Positions 15,365 through 23,503 of a stretch of DNA of 64,000 bases are shown in pieces. Made by a program: the position numbers and the translations under genes. Below the pieces are notes generated by a model that saw nothing but the letters and a program-made list of their open reading frames with translations, did not search any database and was not told the origin of the DNA. The first letter of the stretch is position 1, and each line of letters starts with the position of its first letter. The DNA is from JAFGBM01 sp964610155 (lineage in GTDB: Bacteria > Actinomycetota > Actinomycetes > Actinomycetales > Demequinaceae). The stretch lies in the NCBI GenBank assembly GCA_964610155.1, contig CAZSUY010000002.1, forward strand, positions 1 to 64,000. The letters run 5' to 3'.

Positions 15365-17650
15365 TTAGAGCTTGACCAAGGGGGCGAAGCGGAGTAGAAG
15401 GCGCTTGATCCCTGGGTCGCCGAAGTCCACCTTCGCGACCGCATTTCGTCCGCTGCCCTCAAGGGCGACCACCCGCCCAAGGCCGTACTGATCGTGCGAG
15501 ACCCTATCCCCGATCTCGAGGCCAAGGTCGGGCCCCGGCGTCGCCCCCGGCGGGGATGGCGGTTCCCGGCGTCCGCCGACCCTGCCAGATGAGAAGGTGC
15601 CGTCCGCCTTCACCCCGTAGATGCCCGACCAGGACTCCCCACGACGCCCGAGCCTCTCCGCCCTGGCCCTCTCAACCTCGGCCGAGCCCTCCGAGCGCTT
15701 CCAGTCGACGAGATCGCTCGGCACCTCTTCGACGAACCGTGATGCGGGGAAGTACTGGGGAGAGCCCCAACTCGATCGCACCTCGGCTCGGCTCAGGTAG
15801 AGGCGCTCCCGCGCACGGGTGAGGCCGACATAGGCCAATCGGCGCTCCTCCTCAAGCTCCCCCGGCGACTCCATCGATCTCACGTGAGGAAAGGTCCCCT
15901 CCTCCAGACCCGTCAGAAACACGACGGGATACTCGAGTCCCTTGGCGGTATGAAGGGTCATGAGCGTGACGACCCCACCCCCGCCGTCCGCATCGGGCAC
16001 CTGATCGGCGTCCGCGACGAGGGCGACCTTCTCCAGGAAGTCCGGCAGCGTGCCCCCCGGATTTTCCTCACTGAACTCCCTCCCGACCGCGACCAGCTCC
16101 ATGACGTTCTCGATGCGACTCGCATCCTGAGGGTCGTCGCTCGCGCGGAGGGCGGCCAGGTAACCCGTGCGATCCGCTATGGCGTCGATGACCGCGGCCG
16201 GTCCGTTGTCGCGGGCAAGGCCCCGTAGGTCGTCAAGGAGCGCGACGAAGGCATCGATGGCCACCCTCGCGCGCGCCGTCAGGTGCGCCGCTCCATCGAG
16301 GTGGCGGAGGGCCGCTCCGAACGAGACGCCAGCCGTCCGGCTGGCTGCGGAAATGCCCTCGACGGCCACGTCACCGATTCCCCTGCGGGGGGTATTGATG
16401 ATGCGCCTGACCGCAACGTCGTCGTTCTCGTTCGCTATGGCGGCCAAGTACGCGAGCATGTCCTTGATCTCGGTGCGCTCATAGAACCGAGTGCCCCCGA
16501 CAACGGTGTAGGGGATCTCCGCCCGGATGAACCGTTCCTCGATCGCCCTCGACTGCGCGTTCGCCCGATACATGACCGCCACGTCCGAGGGAGCCGTCCC
16601 CTCCTCCTTGATGAGGCGCGCAATCTCCTCGGCGATGAATCTCGCCTCGTCCTGCTCGGTATCCGCGGCGTAGCCGACGATGAGTTCCCCCTCGCCGGCG
16701 TCCGTCCAGAGGTTCTTCGGCCGACGCTCTGTGTTGTTGGCGATGACGGCGTTGGCAGCGTTGAGGATGGTCTGGGTCGAGCGATAGTTCTGTTCGAGCC
16801 TGATGACGTGGGCATCGGGGTAGTCCTGCTCGAACTCGAGGATGTTGCGGATGTTCGCCCCGCGGAACGCGTAGATCGATTGGTCGGCATCCCCGACGAC
16901 CGTCAGGCTTGCAGGCTCCTTCTGCCCGACGATCTCGCGGATGAGAACGTATTGCGCATGGTTGGTGTCCTGGTACTCGTCGACGAGGACGTGACGGAAC
17001 TGCTCCCGGTACCTGGCCGCGACCTCCGCGTGATCCTTAAGGAGCCTCACGGTCTTGAGAATGATGTCGTCGAAATCGACTGCGTTCGCGGCCTCCAGCC
17101 TCGCCTGGTATGGCCCATACGCCTGGCCCGCCACATGCTCCAAGGTGAATCGGGACGCGGACTCCGTCAGGCGCACCGCCTCCTCGGGGTCAATCATCTC
17201 GTCCTTGAATCGACCGATGCGGGCCGCCAGCGCCTTGGGGGAGAACTGTTTGGGATCTAGGTTCATATCCTTCGAGACCAGGCGCATGAGGTTAACCGAG
17301 TCGGCCGTGTCGTAGATCGAGAAGGTCGAGGTGAGGCCGACGGCGTCGTGTTCCCGTCGAAGGATGCGGACGCACGCGGCATGGAAGGTCGAGACCCACA
17401 TCGAGCGCGCCTCACCACCGACCAGGGCCTCGACCCGTCCGCGCATCTCCCCCGCGGCCTTGTTCGTGAAGGTGATCGCCAGTACCTCATGGGGCCGTGC
17501 ACGGCCACTCGCGAGCAGGTGGGCGACGCGGTGGGTTAAGACCCTGGTCTTGCCCGACCCAGCCCCCGCGATGATGAGGAGCGCGGGGCCTTCGTGGGTG
17601 ACAGCCTCAGCCTGCTGGGGATTGAGTCCCTCGATGAATCGCGCGTCCAT
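15365..17650 (-). CDS. pcrA: ATP-dependent DNA helicase PcrA/UvrD
   Basis: Superfamily 1A 3'-5' DNA helicase for repair and replication restart. The 761-residue protein opens with the Q motif LNPQQAEAV, Walker A AGAGSGKT (28-35), FTNKAAGEMRGRV, motif II VLVDEYQDTN (Asp224/Glu225), VGDADQSIYAFRGA, LEQNYRST, and motifs V and VI VTLMTLHTAKGLEYP and AYVGLTRARERL. The last 50 residues (IGDRVSHDQYGLGRVVALEG) form the PcrA C-terminal Tudor-like domain that contacts RNA polymerase. Length and motif set are complete. Confidence 0.97.
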   Translation of the reverse strand: MDARFIEGLNPQQAEAVTHEGPALLIIAGAGSGKTRVLTHRVAHLLASGRARPHEVLAITFTNKAAGEMRGRVEALVGGEARSMWVSTFHAACVRILRREHDAVGLTSTFSIYDTADSVNLMRLVSKDMNLDPKQFSPKALAARIGRFKDEMIDPEEAVRLTESASRFTLEHVAGQAYGPYQARLEAANAVDFDDIILKTVRLLKDHAEVAARYREQFRHVLVDEYQDTNHAQYVLIREIVGQKEPASLTVVGDADQSIYAFRGANIRNILEFEQDYPDAHVIRLEQNYRSTQTILNAANAVIANNTERRPKNLWTDAGEGELIVGYAADTEQDEARFIAEEIARLIKEEGTAPSDVAVMYRANAQSRAIEERFIRAEIPYTVVGGTRFYERTEIKDMLAYLAAIANENDDVAVRRIINTPRRGIGDVAVEGISAASRTAGVSFGAALRHLDGAAHLTARARVAIDAFVALLDDLRGLARDNGPAAVIDAIADRTGYLAALRASDDPQDASRIENVMELVAVGREFSEENPGGTLPDFLEKVALVADADQVPDADGGGGVVTLMTLHTAKGLEYPVVFLTGLEEGTFPHVRSMESPGELEEERRLAYVGLTRARERLYLSRAEVRSSWGSPQYFPASRFVEEVPSDLVDWKRSEGSAEVERARAERLGRRGESWSGIYGVKADGTFSSGRVGGRREPPSPPGATPGPDLGLEIGDRVSHDQYGLGRVVALEGSGRNAVAKVDFGDPGIKRLLLRFAPLVKL

Positions 17651-17713
17651 GACCCTGCGAGTCTAGGCGGTGCCACGGGCCCCCGGGAATCCTCCCCGTC
17701 TAGACTGAAGGTC

Positions 17714-18406
17714 ATGGCGGCTACGCGCGACCGACTTGGCCGAGAGGAGCACCGCTGGCCTGCCATCATCGCCCTACTCACGGCGATGACCCTGTTCCTT
17801 CTGCTCCCCAGCACCTTCCTTCCGGTGCTGCGATACACCGTGGTCGCCATCGGGCTCGTCATCCTCATCCCGCTCATCGTTATCAACCCGATCCGATTCC
17901 AACGGCAGACCGCGTGGTCCCGCAACCTCTCCATCGTTGAGACCTTGTTGCTACTGGCCGCCAACCAGGTCGCCCTCGTTCAGTTGGTTGATCAGCTAGT
18001 GAATGCCACAACCACCCATGCGCGTGGCCTCCTGCTCTCGGCCGCCCAGGTGTGGGTCACCAACGTCATCGTCTTCGCCCTCGTATACTGGGAGGTCGAC
18101 CGGGGCGGGCCGGTCGCTCGCTCAAACACCGGTTCTATGCATCTTCACCGCATTGACCTGCACTTCGTCCAGGACGAGGAGAGGACCCTTTCCCCAAGTC
18201 CGGCCAAGCGGCCCAAGACTTCCCCCCGATGGCGGCCCGACTTCCTTGACTACCTCTTCACGTCGATATGGACCTCGACGGCGTTCAGCCCCACGGATGC
18301 CATGCCCGTCACCCACCGGGCGAAGGCCCTCATGGCCCTCGAGTCCGTGTCGGGCCTCGTCATCTTCGCCCTCGTGATCGGACGCTCGGTCAATCTATTC
18401 CTGTAG
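17714..18406 (+). CDS. DUF1345-like membrane protein
   Basis: A 230-residue integral membrane protein with hydrophobic segments at about 17-34, 38-55, 73-90, 105-122 and 208-226. The conserved-looking part is DYLFTSIWTSTAFSPTDAMP followed by VTHRAKALMALES, which resembles the DUF1345 signature in which an S-x-TD segment precedes a helix. The ATG at 17714 follows GAAGG and lies downstream of the divergent pcrA. Function unknown. The family call is by resemblance and only moderately sure. Confidence 0.65.
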   Translation: MAATRDRLGREEHRWPAIIALLTAMTLFLLLPSTFLPVLRYTVVAIGLVILIPLIVINPIRFQRQTAWSRNLSIVETLLLLAANQVALVQLVDQLVNATTTHARGLLLSAAQVWVTNVIVFALVYWEVDRGGPVARSNTGSMHLHRIDLHFVQDEERTLSPSPAKRPKTSPRWRPDFLDYLFTSIWTSTAFSPTDAMPVTHRAKALMALESVSGLVIFALVIGRSVNLFL

Positions 18407-18447
18407 CGGTCGAGCACCTCACCCGGGCGGATCCTCCGGAACAACCT

Positions 18448-18464
18448 AGTCGGCTTTTCCGACT
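18448..18464. terminator. Hairpin between convergent genes
   Basis: AGTCGG and CCGACT pair around a CTTTT loop. It lies 42 bases after the DUF1345-like stop and downstream of the converging HNH gene. The sequence around it also resembles the dispersed repeats at 20203 and 21760. Confidence 0.45.
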
Positions 18465-18556
18465 CGGGTCACTCCCGCAACAAATTGACTTGCCCCAAGC
18501 CACAGGCGCGCCTTCGATGCGTTGCGGCAACGCTCAGTCGGGTGCGAGTTGGTGGA

Positions 18557-18614
18557 CGGAACCTACGCCACGAGGCGCGGACCTATGCCGCGAGACGGAA
18601 CCTATGCCGCGAGG
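18557..18614. repeat. Three tandem copies of the HNH gene 3' end
   Basis: Three near-identical 18-19 base units lie at 18557-18575, 18578-18595 and 18596-18614 (CGGAACCTATGCCGCGAGG and variants). Read on the minus strand, each repeats the end of the HNH gene including its stop (CTCGCGGCATAG). They look like tandem duplication at the gene's 3' border. Confidence 0.7.
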
Positions 18615-20029
18615 TCGTAGCGTTCTCGCCCGCCGATGCGGGGTGTGCGTGCCGGATCTACTGAGGGTGGGGGGATGAAGTGCACGACATGGTCTTGTAT
18701 GTCGATGTCCCAGCCGTCGCGGTGGACCCGATGGTGACAGCGCGCGCAGATCAGCACTGCGTTCGCCATGTCCGTAGGCCCGGCGTCCCGTTCCCACCAG
18801 CGAATATGGTGCGCCTCGCACCAAGAAGGTGGTGCATTGCACCAGGCGCAACCTCCGTCACGTTCCACGAGTGCCAGTCGCTGGGCTGATGTGAAGAGGC
18901 GGCGTGACCGGCCCCAGTCGAGTACCTCGGACGCCCCGCCGAGTACCACCGGAACTACTTCAGCGTCGGCCGCGGCGCGTCGCAACGCCCCCACGCTCAC
19001 GGGTTGGGGTGTGCCGTCGATTTCGCCCACACCCAGCCCGGATTCGAGTTCGGCGCGGGTCATACGCACGACGACCGTGGTCTTGACGCCACTCGTCGCC
19101 TGAGTGCAGTCGAGCGCGTGCCGACACACGTCGGTGAGGATGTCGGCCCGCATCTGCCATGGGGTCCTGGTATCGGAGTCCGGATTGTCGCGCCGCTGCT
19201 GCATGACCCATCTGACTCCCGCATCGAGTACGGCACGCACCGGGGCGGCCGCGAGTGGAGTGAGCCGCGCCGTGAGGGTGACCATGCCGTCCGTGTCGTC
19301 CCGCACGGTGAGCGCTCTAGCCTCATGTTGGCGTTCCTCCCGCTCCTCCCAAGCCCCCGGATCCGCGAACGCCTGAGCCTGCCACACCAACTTACGAATC
19401 TTGTAAAGGGGCAGCCCCGGCGCCTTATCCAGCGCCTTTGAGAACAGGGCACGCGTCCGTTCAGTGTCAATATCAATACAAGCCGCCCTGTCAAGAGAGG
19501 CCGCCTTATCGGGAAGGGCCGCCATCGCACTGGTGAAGAGCGCCGCCGCATCGATGCCGATCCGTCCCTCGCGCACTGCCGCCGCGAGGTCACATCGAAA
19601 CTGCGTCATCGGTGTTGGCTCGACGACGGCCGGCTCGCTTAAAGCGCTAGGTTGAGCGGCGTCGTTCCCGCACCCGGTCGACTCGGGGCGAGAATGCATT
19701 TCAGCGTCGGCGAGAAGGTCGCCCGCGACCATGAGTCTCCGTGCCTCCGCGAGGCTGCCTCCCGTCGTCTGAGCCACAAGCTCCCCGACGGAGCGAAACC
19801 CTTGCCGAGTGGCAAGCCCCGCCCCGGCATCGGCCGCAGTGGAGCGCCGATCGATCTCGGCGGCGACCTGCGCCATCAGCACATCGGCGTCGCGCCGCAA
19901 CTGGGCGACGTGGCCCGAAAGCTCGAGCAACTCCGAGGCCGGGAGCCCCGATAGGTCGACTCCCTCTCGGGCGCACACAGCCGCGGTAGCCGAGCGCAGC
20001 GAGTGGGTCCGGAAGGTCATGACACCCAT
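18602..20029 (-). CDS. DUF222 / HNH endonuclease-domain protein
   Basis: A 475-residue protein of the actinobacterial 13E12-repeat (DUF222) family. The helical DUF222 region spans about 15-360 (ASELLELSGHVAQLRRDADVL; ATRQGFRSVGELVAQTTGG). The C-terminal HNH nuclease motif is CAWCNAPPSWCEAHHIRWWE...NAVLICARCHHRVH, with the zinc cysteines and tandem His of a beta-beta-alpha metal nuclease. Starts at 20029 and 20020 are both possible. Such genes are multicopy, variable and often linked to mobile DNA; here it borders tandem and dispersed repeats. Cellular role unknown. Confidence 0.88.
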   Translation of the reverse strand: MGVMTFRTHSLRSATAAVCAREGVDLSGLPASELLELSGHVAQLRRDADVLMAQVAAEIDRRSTAADAGAGLATRQGFRSVGELVAQTTGGSLAEARRLMVAGDLLADAEMHSRPESTGCGNDAAQPSALSEPAVVEPTPMTQFRCDLAAAVREGRIGIDAAALFTSAMAALPDKAASLDRAACIDIDTERTRALFSKALDKAPGLPLYKIRKLVWQAQAFADPGAWEEREERQHEARALTVRDDTDGMVTLTARLTPLAAAPVRAVLDAGVRWVMQQRRDNPDSDTRTPWQMRADILTDVCRHALDCTQATSGVKTTVVVRMTRAELESGLGVGEIDGTPQPVSVGALRRAAADAEVVPVVLGGASEVLDWGRSRRLFTSAQRLALVERDGGCAWCNAPPSWCEAHHIRWWERDAGPTDMANAVLICARCHHRVHRDGWDIDIQDHVVHFIPPPSVDPARTPRIGGRERYDLAA

Positions 20030-20119
20030 TCCATCACCACCCACTGACACGCTTGTCCGGAATGCCCGAATTTCCGGATGAAGGCAAACCCATCCCATCC
20101 TGGTGACATCAGTACGTTC

Positions 20120-20166
20120 CGCCCCCCTACACCCCACGCCCCTATACCCCGCGCCCTAGTACCCCA
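20120..20166. repeat. C-rich tandem repeat, three units
   Basis: Three successive units of 15-17 bases: CGCCCCCCTACACCCCA, CGCCCCTATACCCCG and CGCCCTAGTACCCCA. On the minus strand these are G-runs separated by TA-rich cores, about 90 bases upstream of the HNH gene. Confidence 0.6.
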
Positions 20167-20202
20167 AACGGACGCCATATACGTAGCGGAGCCTGTGCAG
20201 CG

Positions 20203-20238
20203 CAACCTAGGTCGGGTTGTCGACTTCTTGTCGCTCCT
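20203..20238. repeat. Dispersed repeat, copy B
   Basis: Contains GTCGGGTTGTCGACTTCTTG followed by TCGCTCCT. It shares all but three positions of a 27-28 base stretch with copy A at 21760 and, with CAACCTAG in front, resembles a degenerate copy C at 18442. Lies between the HNH and anti-sigma genes. Confidence 0.6.
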
Positions 20239-20345
20239 GAAACGAGGATGGCGCGTCGCGCCCCGACCGAGGTGACGAGGATTCGTGCGGAACCGGGGCT
20301 GAGGGCTCCGAGGGGGGTCACAACATGACTCCGCGTTGGTCGCGG

Positions 20346-21080
20346 TCAGCAGGTTCCCGACGACCCCAATGGCACAGCGCACACCGGGCCCCGGCGGGGA
20401 CCCTCGCCCGCGGAGTTGAATGCCGCCACGACGAAGTATCCGGGTTGCCCGTTGACCACCTCTACGTACTCGAAGGAGTTCGGCGAATACGACCAGATCC
20501 CGATGAACTCGTACGTGCCTCCATATTCGACGGTCGTCGCGCCCGTGGCAATGGAATACGACGCCGATCGCGTCATCGAGCCACCCGGCGCCGACGTCCG
20601 GTACACCCGGTATCCCGTCGCGTCGGGAGTCCCGGTCCAGTGCACCACAATCTCTCCCGAGCCGCCTCCGGGTCCCGCGCTCAGACCAGACACCGCGGCA
20701 GGGACCGTGACCTTAGGCGGGGGCGGTGGTGGGGTCGTCGTGATGGGGGTAGGGGTGGTCGCGGTCGGCGCTGGTGACGGGTCGACGGAAGGGCTGGGTG
20801 AAGCTTGCGGGGACGGGGTCGGTGACGGAGACAATGATGTCGTTGGCGACGCGATTGGCGGAACCGGGGCGACATTCCAGAGTTGGGTGAGCCCCAGGAC
20901 CGCCGCGCCTCCCACGAGGACGCCCGCGGCTGCGAGTATCGCGACGCCGGCTGCCCGGCGTCGCCGGACGTGACCGACAAACCGATCGAGTGCGTCCGGA
21001 GACAGTGGGAACTCATGCTCGGCCGCGGCGGCCTCCTCGCGCGCGGTGTCGCGGATCATCACCGACAATTCGTCGTTCAT
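20346..21080 (-). CDS. Anti-sigma-like membrane protein with Fn3-like domain
   Basis: A 244-residue single-pass membrane protein. A short cytoplasmic N-terminal region (1-40), with acidic and Ala-rich helices as in anti-sigma domains, precedes one membrane segment at about 43-66. A Pro/Ser/Thr-rich spacer (about 74-122) leads to an extracytoplasmic domain of about 100 residues resembling fibronectin type III (VHWTGTPDATGYRVYR, FVVAAFNSAGEGP) and ending with two Cys. It overlaps the sigma gene by four bases (ATGA). No zinc-type HxxxCxxC motif is seen. The role as anti-sigma factor is inferred from coupling and topology. Confidence 0.7.
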   Translation of the reverse strand: MNDELSVMIRDTAREEAAAAEHEFPLSPDALDRFVGHVRRRRAAGVAILAAAGVLVGGAAVLGLTQLWNVAPVPPIASPTTSLSPSPTPSPQASPSPSVDPSPAPTATTPTPITTTPPPPPPKVTVPAAVSGLSAGPGGGSGEIVVHWTGTPDATGYRVYRTSAPGGSMTRSASYSIATGATTVEYGGTYEFIGIWSYSPNSFEYVEVVNGQPGYFVVAAFNSAGEGPRRGPVCAVPLGSSGTC

Positions 21081-21625
21081 CGCCCAGCCCTCCGTCCCGT
21101 CACGTCGACGTCAACCATCGGGGTGTCGATGGCGTGTGGATCGGCCACCGTTCCGAGGGCCGCATTCAGGTGCTGGATGCCATCGCTCAGGTAACGCTTG
21201 ACGGAGCCATCGCTTAACCCAAGGGCCGTGGCGATATCGGCCACCCGCATGTCGTCGTAGAAACGCATGACCACGCAGGTCCGCTGACGTCGAGGCAGCG
21301 TGCGCAACGCCGCCCGCAGGTCCAGCCGACCCGCCGCGTCGTCGTCCGGTGCGGCCTCGTCCGTCACCATTCGGCGCATCGCACCGAGCCAACTGCCCCT
21401 CGAGCGCGCCCGGTCGATGAAGGCGTTTGCGATCGCGCGGCGGACATAGGCGTCGGCGGCATTGAGGCTCGGAAAGGACCGTGGCCGCCCGAATGTCCGC
21501 ATGACGGCGTCATGCACCAGGTCCTCGGCCTCGCTGCGGTCACCCGTGAGGAGTGCCGCGTACCCGATCAGGGCTGGCCGTCGCTCCCGGAGTAACTCCT
21601 CAAGAAGACTGCGCCACGTGGTCAT
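21077..21625 (-). CDS. ECF sigma factor (SigE-like family)
   Basis: A 182-residue RNA polymerase sigma factor of the extracytoplasmic function class. Region 2 is at about 8-75: LIGYAALLTGDRSEAEDLVH, TFGRPRSF and YVRRAIANAFIDRARS. Region 4 is at about 107-160: LPRRQRTCVVMRFYDDMRVA and LGLSDGSVKRYLSDGIQHL, the DNA-binding helix-turn-helix. It is co-transcribed with the membrane protein downstream, the usual sigma/anti-sigma arrangement. The upstream region shows a GGAAGGGAGCCTTCC palindrome over the ribosome binding site but no clear self-promoter. Confidence 0.92.
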   Translation of the reverse strand: MTTWRSLLEELLRERRPALIGYAALLTGDRSEAEDLVHDAVMRTFGRPRSFPSLNAADAYVRRAIANAFIDRARSRGSWLGAMRRMVTDEAAPDDDAAGRLDLRAALRTLPRRQRTCVVMRFYDDMRVADIATALGLSDGSVKRYLSDGIQHLNAALGTVADPHAIDTPMVDVDVTGRRAGR

Positions 21626-21759
21626 CGGAAGGCTCCCTTCCCACGCTCACACGCTCCAACTGTCCCACTGTATGAACGGAATAGGCACACGGAACGTTGT
21701 GCGACCGGAGGGGCGCGGCGCGACGCTACAGGTGGACGGACGGGGTTATTGAGCGACTG

Positions 21760-21786
21760 GTCAGGTTGCCGACTTTCGTCGCTCCT
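21760..21786. repeat. Dispersed repeat, copy A
   Basis: GTCAGGTTGCCGACTTTCGT followed by CGCTCCT. It matches copy B (20211-20238) with two substitutions and a small length change. The two copies lie on either side of the sigma/anti-sigma pair in the same orientation. Confidence 0.6.
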
Positions 21787-21800
21787 CTCCCACAATGCCG

Positions 21801-22844
21801 TTAGGGGAGCGCCACAGGAGCGCCACACGCCCGAAGGGCGTTGAAGGCCCGAGCCGTCACCACAGGATCGCCCACGCCGGGATTCCGTCGTCCCACGCGC
21901 TTGAGCACAGACGGCGTGTAATGGCGGCGCACTGGCCATGAGACATCGTCCAATCGATACCCAACCAACCGATCGACCGCCTCCTGCATGCCGGACTCTG
22001 GTGCCCCCGTCGACGCAACCATCTCCAGTACCTCGATCAGGTCCGGATGCCAGCCGAGGGGGAAGGTGGGAAGCAGCCAGCGCTCGCTGTCTTTCGCGTT
22101 GACCCCGATGGGTACGATCCCTCCGGAACCCGAGTGCATAAGCCTTCGCTCGAGAAAGGCCCGACGAATGGCGTCTAGGGCGGCCCCCCCGCCAGAACCC
22201 CCGGCTTCGACCCCCGCCGCGTGAAGACCCCGACCCGCCTTCACCAGGCCGACGAGGCAGGTCGTTTCCCTCATGCATCCGCCGTATCGGTAGTACAGGC
22301 CCTCGCCCCATCGCTCGACCTCATCCGCCCTCAGACTCCGGGTCTCGCGCCTTACCTCTTGGTACCGACGGATCCACTCGACCTGGGCCCGAGCCTCGAC
22401 CTCCCGGCCTGCTAGGGCGAAGACCTCGGCGGCCATCCCGACGTAGCAACTCAGCACCAGCCGCCTCGTCCCGTCGACGCTGAAGACCCCGCCCTCCGAA
22501 ACGGCGTGGCGCGAAAGGAACGCCACCGCCCTCGCGACCGGCTTGCATCCCCCATCGAGCCCCATGTCGACGAGGGCCTTCGTCGTCCACAGGGTAGTGA
22601 GGACTCTTCTGATCGGCTCGTCGGAGACGCCCCAACTCCCGTCGTCGCGCTGGTCGGCGATTGCCCGAGCTACCTCCGTGGTCCGGAGTAGTCGCCCCTG
22701 CTCATGCACGACATTGATCTTGAGCGCCCGTGCGGATCCGGCGCGGGCGATCAGCAGAAGCGCCGCTGGATGGTCGGACTCGACGAGCCACGACAGCGTA
22801 TCCCCAAGATCCAGAAGGGTGAGGCCCCCGGCACGACCGGGCAC
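21801..22844 (-). CDS. QW-motif alpha/alpha-toroid protein (terpene-cyclase-like)
   Basis: A 347-residue soluble protein with no signal peptide. It has a QW-type motif, QRDDGSWG (65-72), characteristic of squalene-hopene cyclase and prenyltransferase repeats, helix pairs such as LTTLWTTKALVDMGLDGG, a second glycine-bearing repeat near 110-125 and the C-terminal GDPVVTARAFNALRACG seen at the end of toroid folds. No DXDD catalytic motif is visible, so cyclase activity is doubtful. It starts at GTG two bases after the response regulator stop, making it the third gene of an HK-RR operon. Family by motif; function unknown. Confidence 0.6.
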   Translation of the reverse strand: MPGRAGGLTLLDLGDTLSWLVESDHPAALLLIARAGSARALKINVVHEQGRLLRTTEVARAIADQRDDGSWGVSDEPIRRVLTTLWTTKALVDMGLDGGCKPVARAVAFLSRHAVSEGGVFSVDGTRRLVLSCYVGMAAEVFALAGREVEARAQVEWIRRYQEVRRETRSLRADEVERWGEGLYYRYGGCMRETTCLVGLVKAGRGLHAAGVEAGGSGGGAALDAIRRAFLERRLMHSGSGGIVPIGVNAKDSERWLLPTFPLGWHPDLIEVLEMVASTGAPESGMQEAVDRLVGYRLDDVSWPVRRHYTPSVLKRVGRRNPGVGDPVVTARAFNALRACGAPVALP

Positions 22845-22846
22845 CG

Positions 22847-23503
22847 CTAGACGATCCGGCGCTGCGCCGCCCAGTGCGCGAGCTCGTGACGGCTCGAGAG
22901 TTGGAGCTTGCGGAGAACCGCGCTCACGTGTGTCTCGACCGTCTTGATGGAAATGAAGAGCTTCTCCCCGACCTCACGGTAGGAGTATCCACGAGCAATC
23001 AAGCGCATGACCTCCTGCTCCCGGCCCGTCAACTTGTCGAGGTCCTCGTCGGCCACGGCAATGTCACCGGCGGCAGCACCGAAGGCGTCGAGGACGAAGC
23101 CCGCGAGCCTGGGCGAGAAGACCGCATCGTCCAGGGCGACGCGCTTGACCGCATCGGTGAGCTCGGGTCCGGAGATGGACTTGGTTACGTAACCGCGGGC
23201 CCCCGCACGCACGACCGCGACGACGTCCTCCGCCGCATCGGACACCGAAAGCGCGAGGAACTTGGGCGGGTCGGGCTTCTTCAGGCAGGCGGAAAGGACA
23301 TCCAGCGCCCCCCCTCCCATGCCGCCGGGGAGGTGAACATCGAGGATGACGACATCGGGCTTCGATTCGGCGATCGCCTCGATCGCGCTTTCGACATCCT
23401 TGCCCTCCCCGACCACCTCGATCCCCTCGCCCAACGACTGCCTGACTCCCACGCGGATGACGTCGTGGTCGTCGACGATGACAACGCGAACAGTCGCGGT
23501 CAT
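22847..23503 (-). CDS. NarL/LuxR-family response regulator
   Basis: A 218-residue regulator. The receiver begins VRVVIVDDHDVIRVGVRQSL with the phospho-acceptor Asp55 in VVILDVHLPGG, and YVTKSISG carries the conserved Lys. The LuxR domain has LTGREQEVMRLIARGYSYREV and VETHVSAVLRKLQLSSR. Its ATG overlaps the kinase stop (ATGA). It probably controls its own operon and perhaps the divergent PspC-domain gene. A Gly-rich insertion (GGMGGGALD) follows the phosphorylation loop. Confidence 0.94.
   Translation of the reverse strand: MTATVRVVIVDDHDVIRVGVRQSLGEGIEVVGEGKDVESAIEAIAESKPDVVILDVHLPGGMGGGALDVLSACLKKPDPPKFLALSVSDAAEDVVAVVRAGARGYVTKSISGPELTDAVKRVALDDAVFSPRLAGFVLDAFGAAAGDIAVADEDLDKLTGREQEVMRLIARGYSYREVGEKLFISIKTVETHVSAVLRKLQLSSRHELAHWAAQRRIV

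Larger units (their letters stand above)
20030..20345. promoter_or_regulatory. Intergenic region upstream of the HNH gene
   Basis: A 316-base stretch without a gene. It contains a C-rich tandem repeat (20120-20166) and one copy of a dispersed repeat (20203-20238). No convincing sigma-70 promoter was seen, and no coding potential above background in any frame. Confidence 0.4.

Noticed and set aside
16283..17260. 325-codon frame antisense to pcrA
   Set aside because: Contained in the helicase gene; repetitive Val/Asp/Leu composition, no fold.
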